From the NCBI GenBank assembly GCA_023379845.1, contig JAMCPG010000021.1:1-64000 (forward strand): a stretch of DNA of 64,000 nucleotides, read 5' to 3'. A program made the translations under genes and the position numbers. Below are positions 25,380 to 35,761 of the stretch, in pieces (position 1 is the first letter of the stretch; the number at the start of each line of letters is the position of its first letter). This DNA comes from Thermoplasmatota archaeon (GTDB taxonomy: Archaea > Thermoplasmatota > Thermoplasmata > Thermoplasmatales > Thermoplasmataceae). The notes beneath the pieces are model-generated. The model did not search any database and was not told where the DNA came from. It worked only from the letters and a program-made list of their open reading frames with translations.

Positions 25380-28061
25380 ATGGATATTCAGTTTTTATCC
25401 TCAATTAAGTTTGAGAGGAAGAAATGCGTCAAATGCGGAAGTAATTTCTGGACACTGCAGAAGGACAGGGTTACTTGCGGAGACACTTCATGCGACGGCT
25501 ACTCATTCATCGGCAAGAGATTGACCAATAACAGGTATGATCACAATGAAATGCGTGATCTGTTCATCAACTTCTTCAAGGAGGATCATACATTTCTGAA
25601 GCCATATCCCGTCGTGCCTAGATGGCGCGAGGATGTGTTACTGGTCAATGCATCCATTTATGACTTCCAGCCTCATGTTACATCGGGCATAGTAAAGCCT
25701 CCGGCAAACCCAATCGTTATGTCACAGCCCAGCATAAGGATGCTGGATGTTGATCTTGTTGGAGAGACAGGCAGGCACCTTACCAGTTTTGAGATGATGT
25801 GCCATGACTCCTTCAATAACAGCAAAAAAAAAGTGTACTGGATCGACGGCACAGTTTCGCGCTCGTTCGAGTTCCTCACCAAGGCGATGGGCGTCAAAGC
25901 AGAGCTTATCACTTACCTGGAAAAACCATGGAGTGGAGGTGGAAATGGCGGAGATGCCCTTGAGGTATTCGTTGGCGGCCTGGAAGTCGCGACCCTTGTC
26001 TTCATGGACATGAAGGAAGATCCTGAAGGAACAGTCGAGATAGATGGACTGAAATATTCCAGGATGGACATGCAGATTGTTGATACCGGATATGGCCTTG
26101 AAAGGCTATCCTGGCTTTCCTATGGCACAAGCACGATTTATGATCCACTCTATCCGGAGATAATCAGGTATCTCCTGGACCGATGCCATCTTGAGGATAT
26201 AGATCCACGCCTGATGCACCTTATCACGGATGTTTACATCCATGACCCGGAAATCCGGGCGGGCGATATACCTTCGAGAATCCTGAAGAATGAACCGCGT
26301 CTAAGGGATGTTTATTCAGAAGCCGATATTGCAAGAAAAGCAAGAGAAGCGAAGGCTGTATACACCATTGCAGATCATACCAGATCGATACTCTTCATGC
26401 TTGCAGATTACGTCATACCTTCAAACGTAAAAGTTGGTTATCTTGCACGAATATTGATCAGAAGAACGCTCAGGAACCTTTCTGTGATAGGCGGGAAAGA
26501 CCTTCTTGTACCGATTCTTGAAATACAGAAAAGGAACTTTTCAATGATATTGCCGGATTTACCTTGGGATTTCATCGTTAAGGCTGTTATGGATGAGGCT
26601 GCCAAATATGATACCGCCCTCAGCAATGGCGAAGCAGTATTATCGCGTTACCTGGCAAAGAGCAGCACAATATCAGAGCAGGACGTGGCATATCTATACG
26701 ACTCCCATGGCCTGGATCCTGAGACTATAGAACGCATTGCAGAAAGCAGGGGAGGACATGCATTGATACCAAAGGATATTCATAAGATGATTCTTTCAAT
26801 GCATGAGGACAAGACACGCAGCAAAGAAAAGATCAGAATTGACGAGTTCGACACAAGGATGCTTTATTATGACGATACAAGGCTGATGGACTTCACAGGC
26901 CTGGTGCTTTATTCACGTAATGGCCTGATGGTGCTGAACCAGACAGCATTCTATCCCGAAGGCGGAGGTCAACCATGCGATCTCGGGTACATCGAATATG
27001 GGTCAAAGAGGATCAATGTAAATTATGTGGAGAGAAAGGGACATACCGTCATTCATCATGTGAGTGAAGATCTGCCTGAAAAGGCAAGGGTGAAAGGTCA
27101 TGTGGATGCATTGAGGCGCAGAAGCTTGATGGTCCACCATTCCGCCACTCACCTTCTTCTTGCAACTACCCGGGCAGTCCTGGGCCAGCATGTCTGGCAG
27201 GCTGGAGCACAAAAGGGCGTTGAAGAATCAAGGATAGATATCACGCACTTTTCGAAGTTGACCGATGCAGAGATCGCGGAGATAGAGAGAAGATGCCTTC
27301 AGCTGATTACAGAAGGGAGGAAAATCATTGTGAGGAATATAGACTGGTACCAGGCTCTTGACAAGTTTGGATTCCGGTTATTCCAGGGTGGTGTACCTCT
27401 CGACAGCAAACTCAGGGTGGTGGAAATTCAGGACGTAGACGCCGAGGGATGCGGAGGCACCCATCTGGATAATATAAGCGAGATAGGTTTTATCAAGATA
27501 ATCAGGGTTGAGAGTATACAGGAAGGCATACAGAGGATTTTCTTCGCAGCCGGCCAGGCGGCATTGAGGTACATACAGAAGATACATTCTGGATCGAGGA
27601 TGATAATGACCCAGCTGGGTACGGATCCGGACAACATGCAGCAGGCTTTCATGAAGGAGAGAAACAGGTCGGTGGATCTCAAGAAGGAACTCGATGCTTT
27701 AAGGAAGCGATACGTAAACGAATACATTCATGAGAGCGTTGTCTATCCCAGCACCCCGAGTTCACTGCGCCTCGTCTCATGTGATCCTGACAGCGAAGAG
27801 ATAAAGCTTCTTGGAAAGATAGCTGCTTCAAACCGGGAAGAGATAACGCTTCTGAAAATCATGCATGACCAGACTACCAGATTTGTAATGTTCCACCCAT
27901 CGGGAAATGCCCTTGAACTGGCGAAGTCCATTGAAAAGGATGTTTCGAACATCGATGGAAACAGGTTCATGGTAAGTTTTACTTCCGACCTGGATAGTAA
28001 TAAGTTAATTAGGATGATTTTAGATAAAAGCACAGGAAACATAAATGGAAAAGGAAAATGA
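25380..28061 (+). CDS. alaS: Alanyl-tRNA synthetase (archaeal type)
   Basis: Charges tRNA-Ala, 893 residues. An archaeal-type N-terminal zinc knot (CVKCGSNFW ... CGDTSC) precedes the class II core (DLFINFFKEDHTFLKPYPVVPRW). The editing domain has the zinc-binding HHSATH at 586-591 and CGGTH at 691-695. A coiled C-terminal oligomerisation domain ends the protein. Its 3' end overlaps the start of the next gene, the S2P-like protein, by 17 nt. The short ORF 25309-25524 in another frame is a shadow. Confidence 0.97.
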   Translation: MDIQFLSSIKFERKKCVKCGSNFWTLQKDRVTCGDTSCDGYSFIGKRLTNNRYDHNEMRDLFINFFKEDHTFLKPYPVVPRWREDVLLVNASIYDFQPHVTSGIVKPPANPIVMSQPSIRMLDVDLVGETGRHLTSFEMMCHDSFNNSKKKVYWIDGTVSRSFEFLTKAMGVKAELITYLEKPWSGGGNGGDALEVFVGGLEVATLVFMDMKEDPEGTVEIDGLKYSRMDMQIVDTGYGLERLSWLSYGTSTIYDPLYPEIIRYLLDRCHLEDIDPRLMHLITDVYIHDPEIRAGDIPSRILKNEPRLRDVYSEADIARKAREAKAVYTIADHTRSILFMLADYVIPSNVKVGYLARILIRRTLRNLSVIGGKDLLVPILEIQKRNFSMILPDLPWDFIVKAVMDEAAKYDTALSNGEAVLSRYLAKSSTISEQDVAYLYDSHGLDPETIERIAESRGGHALIPKDIHKMILSMHEDKTRSKEKIRIDEFDTRMLYYDDTRLMDFTGLVLYSRNGLMVLNQTAFYPEGGGQPCDLGYIEYGSKRINVNYVERKGHTVIHHVSEDLPEKARVKGHVDALRRRSLMVHHSATHLLLATTRAVLGQHVWQAGAQKGVEESRIDITHFSKLTDAEIAEIERRCLQLITEGRKIIVRNIDWYQALDKFGFRLFQGGVPLDSKLRVVEIQDVDAEGCGGTHLDNISEIGFIKIIRVESIQEGIQRIFFAAGQAALRYIQKIHSGSRMIMTQLGTDPDNMQQAFMKERNRSVDLKKELDALRKRYVNEYIHESVVYPSTPSSLRLVSCDPDSEEIKLLGKIAASNREEITLLKIMHDQTTRFVMFHPSGNALELAKSIEKDVSNIDGNRFMVSFTSDLDSNKLIRMILDKSTGNINGKGK

Positions 28062-29763
28062 CATCAAGGAATTCCTCCAAGATGTCTCGACGCTGATTTC
28101 CTTCAGTACTGAAGACCTCGGTGAGGATTCAGCTGTGATCGTGCTGAAAAACCCATCTGACGTGGATCTTGCCGGATTCCGAGTTCTTCTTGAAAGGGCA
28201 GAAAGGTTTGGTTTTGACCTATTTACTGGTACCCAGGGGTCCTCCAGGATATATGTTTCCAGAAAAGCCAAGAGGTCGGGCAATGAATCATTTTCATTCA
28301 AAATCAAGATCGTTCTGGCTCTGGCCTCAATTATCTCAACCTTCTATGTCGGTTATGCTTATGAGCTTGCCTACAGTCACACTTCCGGATTTGGGTATAT
28401 TCTGAGCTATGTTGCCGTTTTCTTCGTGTCGCCGATAGCAGTTATAATACTTGCCAGGGAGGCAGGACGTTACATTGCCATTAAGGGTGACGGCCTGCAC
28501 TATTCTTTTCCAATAATACTGCCAGACCCCATAGGCGTTGGCGTCATAGGTTCTGTAATCAGCCAGAAGCATGCTTTTATTTCCAAGAAATCAATGCTCA
28601 AGTCCGGTTTATATCCACTTGTTTTCGGCTTCTGCATTTCAACCTTTTTCCTTCTTGTGGGGTTATTTGTTCTGCCGGGTGTCAGCAGCTATGCGCCCAG
28701 CGCAAGCACCCCGATAACGAAGCTAAGTCTCCCGCTCTTCTTTTCTGTAATGCTATCAAGGCTGATACCCCAAACTGTTGCCCTCAACCTCCTGTCATAC
28801 GCCGGCTGGGTAGGAATTGTCATGAACTCCTTTAATGCTCTTCCGCTGGGATACCTGGACGGTGGCCTGATATTCTCTTCAATATCTCCTGATTATTCCA
28901 AGTTGCTAAGCTATGTCTCTATAGCTGCCCTTGTGGCGCTATCATTTGTCTATGCCTCATGGTTCATACTCGTAATATTCGCATTGCTGATTGGTCTGCA
29001 GGGCCCAAGCGCACTGTACTCCCTCCGTGGCCTCAGCAGGAAGAACAAGGCAATCATTCTTCTTGTGTTGTTTTTCATCATTGGAGGGATAGTGCCAATT
29101 CCATTCCATATTTCACCTGCTAACTTTTCAATGACTCCATACCAGGATTCATACGTAATAGTGAACGGGACGCATTCAAATATATCGGTAAGCGTCAGGA
29201 TATCCGATCTCTCCGGTGCATTGCTCGCTCCAGCATTTTCTGTTTCTCCTTCAACGGGCTTTTCGATCTCTTCCAATTCATCCTCCATCTCTGCAGGTCA
29301 GTCTGGAACTTTCTCGATTCTTCTTGATACATCTACTCTGAGTTCGACAGGTTTCTATTATTACAACATAACAGCGTATTCAGGTACTTCGAAGGAAACA
29401 TCTATGATAACAGTGCTTTCTGTCAATGATAGCAGGAAGCTTTCATTTTCTGACTCAAATCCTCTTTTAATTCAGGGGAACTATAAGGATCCGATTAATA
29501 TGAGCTTCATTTATAATTCAATAGGAGAACAGAATATCTCACTTTTTTCGTTCGCGCCGGAAAACTTTTCCTACGCAGTAAGCTTGGAGAATCTTACCCT
29601 TCGTTACACTGGGTCTACCGAAATACTGAGCACTCCTTTTCTCGTGAAGTCAGGAACCCCGATGCTTCTTTCATTTTCGGCGGATTTAAAGGTTAAAAGT
29701 TGGGCAATTGTGGCAATGACATCCAATTATGATGCAGCTGTAGCGTTTATATCGCTTGGATAG
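28045..29763 (+). CDS. Site-2-protease-like (M50) membrane protein with disrupted zinc motif
   Basis: A 572-residue protein. A cytosolic N-terminal region (1-85) precedes an S2P-like membrane core (about 86-355) and an extracytoplasmic beta-rich tail with many N-x-S/T sequons and a late Ig-like pattern. The core carries NSFNALPLGYLDGG, which matches the second S2P motif with Asp272. The HExxH position instead reads REAGR (138-142), so both zinc histidines are arginines. It is therefore likely a non-proteolytic pseudoprotease, comparable to plant EGY3, perhaps a membrane scaffold or regulator. Translationally coupled to alaS by a 17-nt overlap. Confidence 0.72.
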   Translation: MEKENDIKEFLQDVSTLISFSTEDLGEDSAVIVLKNPSDVDLAGFRVLLERAERFGFDLFTGTQGSSRIYVSRKAKRSGNESFSFKIKIVLALASIISTFYVGYAYELAYSHTSGFGYILSYVAVFFVSPIAVIILAREAGRYIAIKGDGLHYSFPIILPDPIGVGVIGSVISQKHAFISKKSMLKSGLYPLVFGFCISTFFLLVGLFVLPGVSSYAPSASTPITKLSLPLFFSVMLSRLIPQTVALNLLSYAGWVGIVMNSFNALPLGYLDGGLIFSSISPDYSKLLSYVSIAALVALSFVYASWFILVIFALLIGLQGPSALYSLRGLSRKNKAIILLVLFFIIGGIVPIPFHISPANFSMTPYQDSYVIVNGTHSNISVSVRISDLSGALLAPAFSVSPSTGFSISSNSSSISAGQSGTFSILLDTSTLSSTGFYYYNITAYSGTSKETSMITVLSVNDSRKLSFSDSNPLLIQGNYKDPINMSFIYNSIGEQNISLFSFAPENFSYAVSLENLTLRYTGSTEILSTPFLVKSGTPMLLSFSADLKVKSWAIVAMTSNYDAAVAFISLG

Positions 29764-29770
29764 AAGATAA

Positions 29771-30814
29771 ATGAGGATAGCATTTGTGATCAACCCGATA
29801 GCCGGCTTCGGTTTTTATTTTAACATGAAGGATACTACCGATGCAAAGGGATTTGATAGCAAATCCTCCATTTCTCTGAGGACAGCCGACATTTTTCTCA
29901 GTAAACTCGACATTTCGAAACATAGATTCATCGTTCCATCGGGTATTATGGGGGAGAATTTGGCCAAGAAGCATGAGTGCAAAATCGAGCGGATTGTTAA
30001 AGTGTCTAACTGGCCCACGACTGAGAAAGATACCGAGGCATTTGTAAGCTCCCTTTCCACGAAGGAGTGTGATCTTCTTGTCTTCGTCGGAGGGGACGGA
30101 ACGGCTCGATGCATCCAGAGGACTGTGCCCAAAGGGGTACCTGTTCTTGGAGTGCCAGCAGGTTTGAAGATGTACAGTGGAATCTACGCAATAAACCCTG
30201 AAATGGCTGCAATAGCAGTTGATTCACTCTCCGCAGATCAAATCGCTTCAACACAGGCAGACATAATGGATTTGAACGAGAATCATGAAATAGTGAACTA
30301 TGGTACGGTCCAGGGCCTGTCGAGCCAGATGATCTCCCAGACTGGAAAGACTGAATACGCCATCCAGGGAATAGATGGCATCCTTGAATATGTAACGGGA
30401 AGCATGCAGGAAGGCAAATACTACATCTTTGGAACAGGATCTACATGCAAGTCAATCGAGCATGAACTGGGATTCGATTCCGATCCCCTGTATATAGACA
30501 TATTCAGGGGAAAAGCACTTGTCAAATCAGACGCGTCTGAGAACGACATACTTTCAATAAATGATGGCGTGCAAATGGAGCTGATCATATCACCGCTGGG
30601 AGGGCAGGGTTTTCTCTTTGGCCATGGGAATAGACAGATCACATGGGCAGTTATACAGAAAGTGGGTATTGAAAACATACTGGTCCTGTCCAGCCTGGAG
30701 AAGCTCCATGATCTATCTTGCCTTTATGCTTATATGCCGGAGGCTCATCTTCCGTCCTTTATACGTGTTTTGTACGGGTACGGGAGATTTAAGGTAATGC
30801 GGCTGGTATCATAA
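29771..30814 (+). CDS. ATP-NAD kinase-like protein (COG3199)
   Basis: A 347-residue protein of the NAD/diacylglycerol kinase fold. MRIAFVINPIAGFG opens the fold, and the nucleotide-binding motif is VFVGGDGTAR followed by VPVLGVPAGLKMYSGIYA. This long variant is the COG3199 group, a predicted NAD kinase-like enzyme found in many euryarchaea beside or instead of the canonical NAD kinase. It starts 7 nt after the S2P-like gene and is probably in the same transcript as alaS. Confidence 0.8.
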   Translation: MRIAFVINPIAGFGFYFNMKDTTDAKGFDSKSSISLRTADIFLSKLDISKHRFIVPSGIMGENLAKKHECKIERIVKVSNWPTTEKDTEAFVSSLSTKECDLLVFVGGDGTARCIQRTVPKGVPVLGVPAGLKMYSGIYAINPEMAAIAVDSLSADQIASTQADIMDLNENHEIVNYGTVQGLSSQMISQTGKTEYAIQGIDGILEYVTGSMQEGKYYIFGTGSTCKSIEHELGFDSDPLYIDIFRGKALVKSDASENDILSINDGVQMELIISPLGGQGFLFGHGNRQITWAVIQKVGIENILVLSSLEKLHDLSCLYAYMPEAHLPSFIRVLYGYGRFKVMRLVS

Positions 30815-30856
30815 AAGAAATTAATACATTGCTTATATAGGTGAACGAACAGGCAA

Positions 30857-32584
30857 ATGGAAAATTCGTCCAATCATACTTTCGCGGATCTATCGAGGTT
30901 CCTCAAGAGGTCTCCAAAACTGTTGACCTACATGCCTCCACTGCTTCTTTTTCTTGTTCTAGACTACATTACCATCAGGAGCATGCTGATGCTTGTAGAA
31001 TTTTTCATCCTTCCGCTTTTTGTCATAATTGTAGCGGATGAGATTTTTGTCCTGCTTGCAAGATTCAATTTTCCACTCCGCAGGGTATATTTTCTTGACT
31101 TTACCTCTTTTTTCATATTCAATACATACTTTCTCGCACTATCAGTCATATTCCGTGGATCACCACCTGTAGTTCTGGCTGCAATGGCCATATCCTCGAC
31201 TGCTCTAATGCGTTCAATGGTCTTCTACGTCTATTATTCGGATAAGATCCAGCTCGTCCTGTTGCCTGCCATGCTCTATTCTCTTATCTCACTCCTTATT
31301 TTTTCATTGATCTCATTCTCTGACAGGGTGCTCGTCGGTACCATACTGTCGGCAGCAATTTTCTCACTGGGGGGGCTTGCTTTTGCCTTCTACTCCATGA
31401 GGAAGTTCAGGAAGGAATTTGGGCTGAGCCCAATAAAGATTCTCAACTTCTTCCTTAATATCCACACAAAAGAAGATCAGTCAGCTGGGCACATTTTCTT
31501 TTCGAACCTGTATGGGACAAAAAGGGAGGTCCCTGTAAAGGCAATAAGCATTGACAACAGCCAGGGTAAGAGGAAAGTTCTTCTGGTCTTTCCATACGTG
31601 CATCCCGGGCCGTTTGGTGAAATTGGAACAAGCAACCTTCCGTTCAAGATATATTCAAGGACATCTGATATTTCAAAGGAAACGATGGTCTTTCACACGT
31701 CCACAACAAATAGCAACAACTGCGCATCGGATGCCGACGTTGATAAACTTGCTGCAGGTTTACGCAAGGCGCTTGAATCCCTGCACTACAGCGACAAGAT
31801 TGCCCGGCTCAGGAAGATAAAGAGCGGAAAAATATCGTTATCCCTTCTCAGGATCGGGGACTTTGGTGTCGGCTCCATGATACCCGAAAGGGAAAGATTT
31901 GACGACGTCAGCCTTCCGGAAGGGCTGAAGATCACGGAAAGAGTTGCAGCAGCGGGGGCCTATGATTTCGCTGTCGTGGATGCCCAGAATCACTTTTCTT
32001 ACAGGGCTAAGGCTCTGGATGACTGCGAGATACACTCCAGAACTTTTGAAAGAGAGTTCAACCGGGATATCCCCAAATATGACCTGATGGTAGGTTACGC
32101 GCATTTAACTGCAAACAGCCCGGGCCTGGGGCCAATGGGCATACAGACGCTGGTTTTCAGGGTCGGTGACAAGGATCAGGCAATCGTCCTCACCGATTCA
32201 AACAACATAAAGGACGAACTAATGTCATTAGCGGAGCAAAAGGTTGCAGGAAAGGTCGCGTACATGGACATTTTTACCACAGACAATCACTATGTTAACC
32301 AGAGTACGCTTGACATGAACCCGCTTGGTGAACGGGACGATAATGCAATGATTTCCGATCTGATCGCGCAGTCAATAGACAGGGCGATTGCAGACGTTGA
32401 ACCATGCAGGGCAGGAATGGGTTCTTCTAACGTAACAGTTTCAATGGGAGAAGAGAACATGTTCGAGAAGCTCCTTACCAACGTTTTCAAGTCATTGAAG
32501 CAGGCAAAATACTCGATCCTTGCCGTCGTCGCTCTCACAATAGCTATCTCTTTTATAGTGTTCAACCTGCCGTTCTTCGGTTAG
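30857..32584 (+). CDS. DUF2070 family membrane protein
   Basis: A 575-residue protein with roughly six N-terminal membrane helices (about 25-180), a large soluble domain, and one C-terminal helix (about 552-572). The soluble domain carries VFPYVHPGPFGEIGTSNLP and VDAQNH, which fit the archaeal DUF2070 family. The conserved His, Pro and Asp suggest a metal or hydrolase-like centre, but no activity is known to me. Its 3' end overlaps the convergent aroC gene by 4 nt. Confidence 0.75.
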   Translation: MENSSNHTFADLSRFLKRSPKLLTYMPPLLLFLVLDYITIRSMLMLVEFFILPLFVIIVADEIFVLLARFNFPLRRVYFLDFTSFFIFNTYFLALSVIFRGSPPVVLAAMAISSTALMRSMVFYVYYSDKIQLVLLPAMLYSLISLLIFSLISFSDRVLVGTILSAAIFSLGGLAFAFYSMRKFRKEFGLSPIKILNFFLNIHTKEDQSAGHIFFSNLYGTKREVPVKAISIDNSQGKRKVLLVFPYVHPGPFGEIGTSNLPFKIYSRTSDISKETMVFHTSTTNSNNCASDADVDKLAAGLRKALESLHYSDKIARLRKIKSGKISLSLLRIGDFGVGSMIPERERFDDVSLPEGLKITERVAAAGAYDFAVVDAQNHFSYRAKALDDCEIHSRTFEREFNRDIPKYDLMVGYAHLTANSPGLGPMGIQTLVFRVGDKDQAIVLTDSNNIKDELMSLAEQKVAGKVAYMDIFTTDNHYVNQSTLDMNPLGERDDNAMISDLIAQSIDRAIADVEPCRAGMGSSNVTVSMGEENMFEKLLTNVFKSLKQAKYSILAVVALTIAISFIVFNLPFFG

Positions 32585-33675
32585 GGGAAAAGCAGCCCAA
32601 GAACGCCGCTGTTTCCAGATGACATCATCAGATCAAGAATGGAAAATGAGCTCATGCACTGGATGACGGGCAGAGCCCGGATTGCAATGCATGGATCATG
32701 CCTTCCCTTTACCCTGATAACTTCCTTCTCCCTGGATTGGAGATTGACGGTTTCCAGCTCCTTTCTTATGGATGATGTTGGTTTAACCGCAATTCTGAAG
32801 TCCACAGGCATGCCATTTGTTATTCCACCGAGAATTCCACCATTGTAGTTGGTTTTTGTCCTAAAATCCTTTCCATCATGGAATATTGTATCGACCGCTT
32901 CTGACCCCTTCATCGAACTTAGATCGAATCCCGCCCCGAATTCTATTGCCTTGACAGCGGGGATGGAGAACATTGCATGTGATATTACCGACTCAACAGA
33001 ATCGAAGAAAGGCTCTCCAATTCCTCCAGGTATCCCGTGGATACTGACATGAATGGATCCGCCTACACTATCACCCTCGGACATTAGCTTCTTAATCAGT
33101 TCCTCAGCTTCATGGTCTTTGACCGGATCTGGCATTCTTGTTTTTGTAGAATATGCTGCGTCGGGGGAATCGGCAATTTGTGAAGTCTTGATGTTCCCAA
33201 TGGATTGCACCCAACCGTTGACGTTCACGCCCGCTTTCGTAAGAATGGAGAGGCAGACGGAACCGGCAGCAACGAGAGGTGCAGTCATCCTGCCAGATAA
33301 AAAACCTCCGCCTGAATAGTTCCTGTATTCCCCATATTTTAGGAAAAGAGTGAGATCAGCATGTCCGGGTCTGGGTCTCTCTTTGAGGTCATCATAATGT
33401 GAGGAGATTGCGTCCTTGTTGGCTATCAGGAACGTTAACGGGCTTCCGTCCGTTCTGTCCCTCAATAATCCCGAAACAATCGAGAATGAATCGTCCTCCT
33501 TTCTCTGCGTAGTTATATCACTCAACGAAGGTCTTCTGCGTTCCATCCATTCTGCTATCTTGGCGGCATCAATGTGAATGCCCGCTGGAAGCCCTTCGAG
33601 TGTGCTTCCCACAAGCTGTCCATGCGAGGCTCCGAACAGGGTCAGTCTAAGCCTGTTTCCTATAGAAAAAGACAC
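32581..33675 (-). CDS. aroC: Chorismate synthase
   Basis: Last step of the shikimate pathway, converting EPSP to chorismate with reduced FMN. Signatures include RLTLFGASHGQLVG at the N-terminus, RPGHADL and YRNYSGGGFLSGR, and the late RKELETVNL region. The ORF track starts at 33753, adding 26 residues foreign to the family. GTG 33675, about 20 nt after a TTTTATAT element, gives 364 residues, the usual length. No other aro gene lies in the window. Confidence 0.93.
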   Translation of the reverse strand: MSFSIGNRLRLTLFGASHGQLVGSTLEGLPAGIHIDAAKIAEWMERRRPSLSDITTQRKEDDSFSIVSGLLRDRTDGSPLTFLIANKDAISSHYDDLKERPRPGHADLTLFLKYGEYRNYSGGGFLSGRMTAPLVAAGSVCLSILTKAGVNVNGWVQSIGNIKTSQIADSPDAAYSTKTRMPDPVKDHEAEELIKKLMSEGDSVGGSIHVSIHGIPGGIGEPFFDSVESVISHAMFSIPAVKAIEFGAGFDLSSMKGSEAVDTIFHDGKDFRTKTNYNGGILGGITNGMPVDFRIAVKPTSSIRKELETVNLQSREKEVIRVKGRHDPCIAIRALPVIQCMSSFSILDLMMSSGNSGVLGLLFP

Positions 33676-33805
33676 ACACTTGTATATGAGAAAGATATAA
33701 AACACATGCTGGTTCGTTTGCAATAGTGCACAGGAAAAAAGCACATCATGCACAGGTAAATTCTTGTATCAGAAACTATTAATTCTCATTTTAACTATAC
33801 TGAGC

Positions 33806-35761
33806 GTGGATGAAACTAACGACGATGTAGACGAATGGGTAAGTAAGCTGAACATCAAAACCACGAAAGAGGTTCAGATTCCAAAGGTGCTCTTTGATCA
33901 GGTCATTGGCCAGGATGAAGCGGCACAGGTGGTTAAGAAAGCAGCAATGCAGAAAAGACATGTGCTGCTCATAGGTGATCCCGGAACAGGGAAATCTATG
34001 CTTGCCCAGTCAATGACTGATTTTCTCCCAAAGGAAGAACTGGAGGATATTGTTGTATTCCCAAATCCTGAAGATCCAAATAAACCAAAGATCAAGACCT
34101 ATCCCGCAGGCAGGGGTAAGGAGATTACCCGGCAGTACCAAATGAGGGCTGAACGGGAAAAGAGGGACAAATCAAGGGGAATAATGTTCATAATAGTGTC
34201 TGTTTTCCTTTTTGGTTTAATCATTTTCGTTTTTACAAGGAATTACGAGGTTATATTCCTGGCAATTATGGCTGCTGCATTCATCTACCTTGTGCTTGCA
34301 TTCAACCCTGCATTCAGAAATGAAAAAGCCCTTATACCGAAGGTACTGGTTCAGCACAACCAGAACGAGAAACCTCCCTTCATCGATTCGACGGGAGCAC
34401 ACAGCGGCGCTCTTCTTGGCGATGTAAGGCATGATCCATTCCAGTCCGGAGGTCTTGAGACCCCGGCACATGACAGGGTCGAGGCAGGAAATATACACAA
34501 AGCACACAAAGGCGTGCTTTTCATAGATGAAATGAACCTGCTAAGGCTCGAGAGCCAGCAGGCCCTTCTTACCGCAATGCAGGAGAAGAAATACTCTATA
34601 TCCGGGCAGAGCGAGAGAAGCGCTGGTGCTATGGTGCAGACAGAACCTGTTCCATGCGACTTCATACTTGTCGCTGCCGGCAACCTTGATGCCGTCCAGG
34701 CGATTCATCCTGCCCTGCGTTCAAGGATCAGGGGTTATGGCTACGAAGTATACGTTAACAACCTGATGGACGACAACGAGGATAACAGGAAAAAGATATT
34801 GCAGTTCATAGCACAGGAGATTGCAAAGGACAAGAAAATACCAGATTTTGATTCATCGGCGGTTGCAGAAATTATAAAGGAGGCCCAGAGGAGGTCCGGA
34901 AGGAAGGGGAAGCTGACCCTGAGGCTCAGGGAACTTGGAGGCCTTGTGAGAGTAGCAGGTGATATTGCCATCACTGAAAAGGTACCCATCGTAACGGCCA
35001 AGCAGGTTATAGATGCAAAGGCCCTCAGCAAGCCATTGGAGCAGCAGGTTGCAGACAGGTCAATAGAGGTCAGGAAGAGCTACAAGACATTCCTGACAGA
35101 AGGCGGAAGAGTTGGCAGTGTGAACGGGCTTGCTGTTGTTGGGGCGAACTCGGGCATGGCTGATTACACTGGCGTCGTTATGCCGATCGTTGCAGAGGTA
35201 ACGCCATCCCAGCGGAAGGGACAGGGGACTGTTATTGCAACAGGCAACCTTGGCAAAATAGCAAAGGAAGCAGTAACAAATGTTTCTGCGGTTATCAAGA
35301 AAATAAGCGGTGCAGATATATCTGACATGGATATTCATATACAGTTCATTGGAACTTATGAGGGTGTTGAAGGTGATTCAGCCAGCATTTCAATCGCCAC
35401 AGCAATCATATCCGCAATCGAGAATATACCCGTGGATCAGAGCGCGGCAATGACCGGGTCCATCAGTGTAAGGGGAACAGTGTTGCCTGTTGGCGGCGTT
35501 GCGGCAAAGGTAGAGGCTGCAATAGATTCGGGCTTGAAAAAAGTCCTTGTCCCCGCTTCGAACTTTGGCGATGTGATTCTTGATCAGAACCATAAGGGCA
35601 AGATAGAGATAATTCCCGTGAACGACATAAAGGATGTTCTCGAGAACGCTCTCATGGAATCTCCGGAACGCCAGAGCATAATAGGTCGTGTTACGGATGT
35701 CTTCTCATCAAAGGTAAGCCTCTCCAAGCTATCTGGAAAAAATGGTCCGACAGCGATTTAG
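33806..35761 (+). CDS. lonB: Archaeal membrane-bound Lon protease (LonB)
   Basis: ATP-dependent membrane protease for protein quality control. The AAA+ domain has Walker A GDPGTGKS. Between Walker A and B lie the archaeal LonB two-helix membrane insertion ([18 protein letters not shown] and a second helix) and then the Walker B FIDEMNLL. The protease domain has the catalytic Ser in EGDSAS and Lys in [10 protein letters not shown] (Ser539 and Lys582 in ORF-track numbering). I start at GTG 33806, matching the N-terminus of Thermoplasma LonB and giving about 651 residues; the track uses TTG 33764. It overlaps cgi121 by 20 nt. Confidence 0.93.
   Translation: MDETNDDVDEWVSKLNIKTTKEVQIPKVLFDQVIGQDEAAQVVKKAAMQKRHVLLIGDPGTGKSMLAQSMTDFLPKEELEDIVVFPNPEDPNKPKIKTYPAGRGKEITRQYQMRAEREKRDKSRGIMFIIVSVFLFGLIIFVFTRNYEVIFLAIMAAAFIYLVLAFNPAFRNEKALIPKVLVQHNQNEKPPFIDSTGAHSGALLGDVRHDPFQSGGLETPAHDRVEAGNIHKAHKGVLFIDEMNLLRLESQQALLTAMQEKKYSISGQSERSAGAMVQTEPVPCDFILVAAGNLDAVQAIHPALRSRIRGYGYEVYVNNLMDDNEDNRKKILQFIAQEIAKDKKIPDFDSSAVAEIIKEAQRRSGRKGKLTLRLRELGGLVRVAGDIAITEKVPIVTAKQVIDAKALSKPLEQQVADRSIEVRKSYKTFLTEGGRVGSVNGLAVVGANSGMADYTGVVMPIVAEVTPSQRKGQGTVIATGNLGKIAKEAVTNVSAVIKKISGADISDMDIHIQFIGTYEGVEGDSASISIATAIISAIENIPVDQSAAMTGSISVRGTVLPVGGVAAKVEAAIDSGLKKVLVPASNFGDVILDQNHKGKIEIIPVNDIKDVLENALMESPERQSIIGRVTDVFSSKVSLSKLSGKNGPTAI

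Noticed and set aside
25309-25524. 71-codon plus-strand ORF after fibrillarin
   Set aside because: It overlaps the AlaRS N-terminus in another frame; the AlaRS zinc motif there is clearly genuine.
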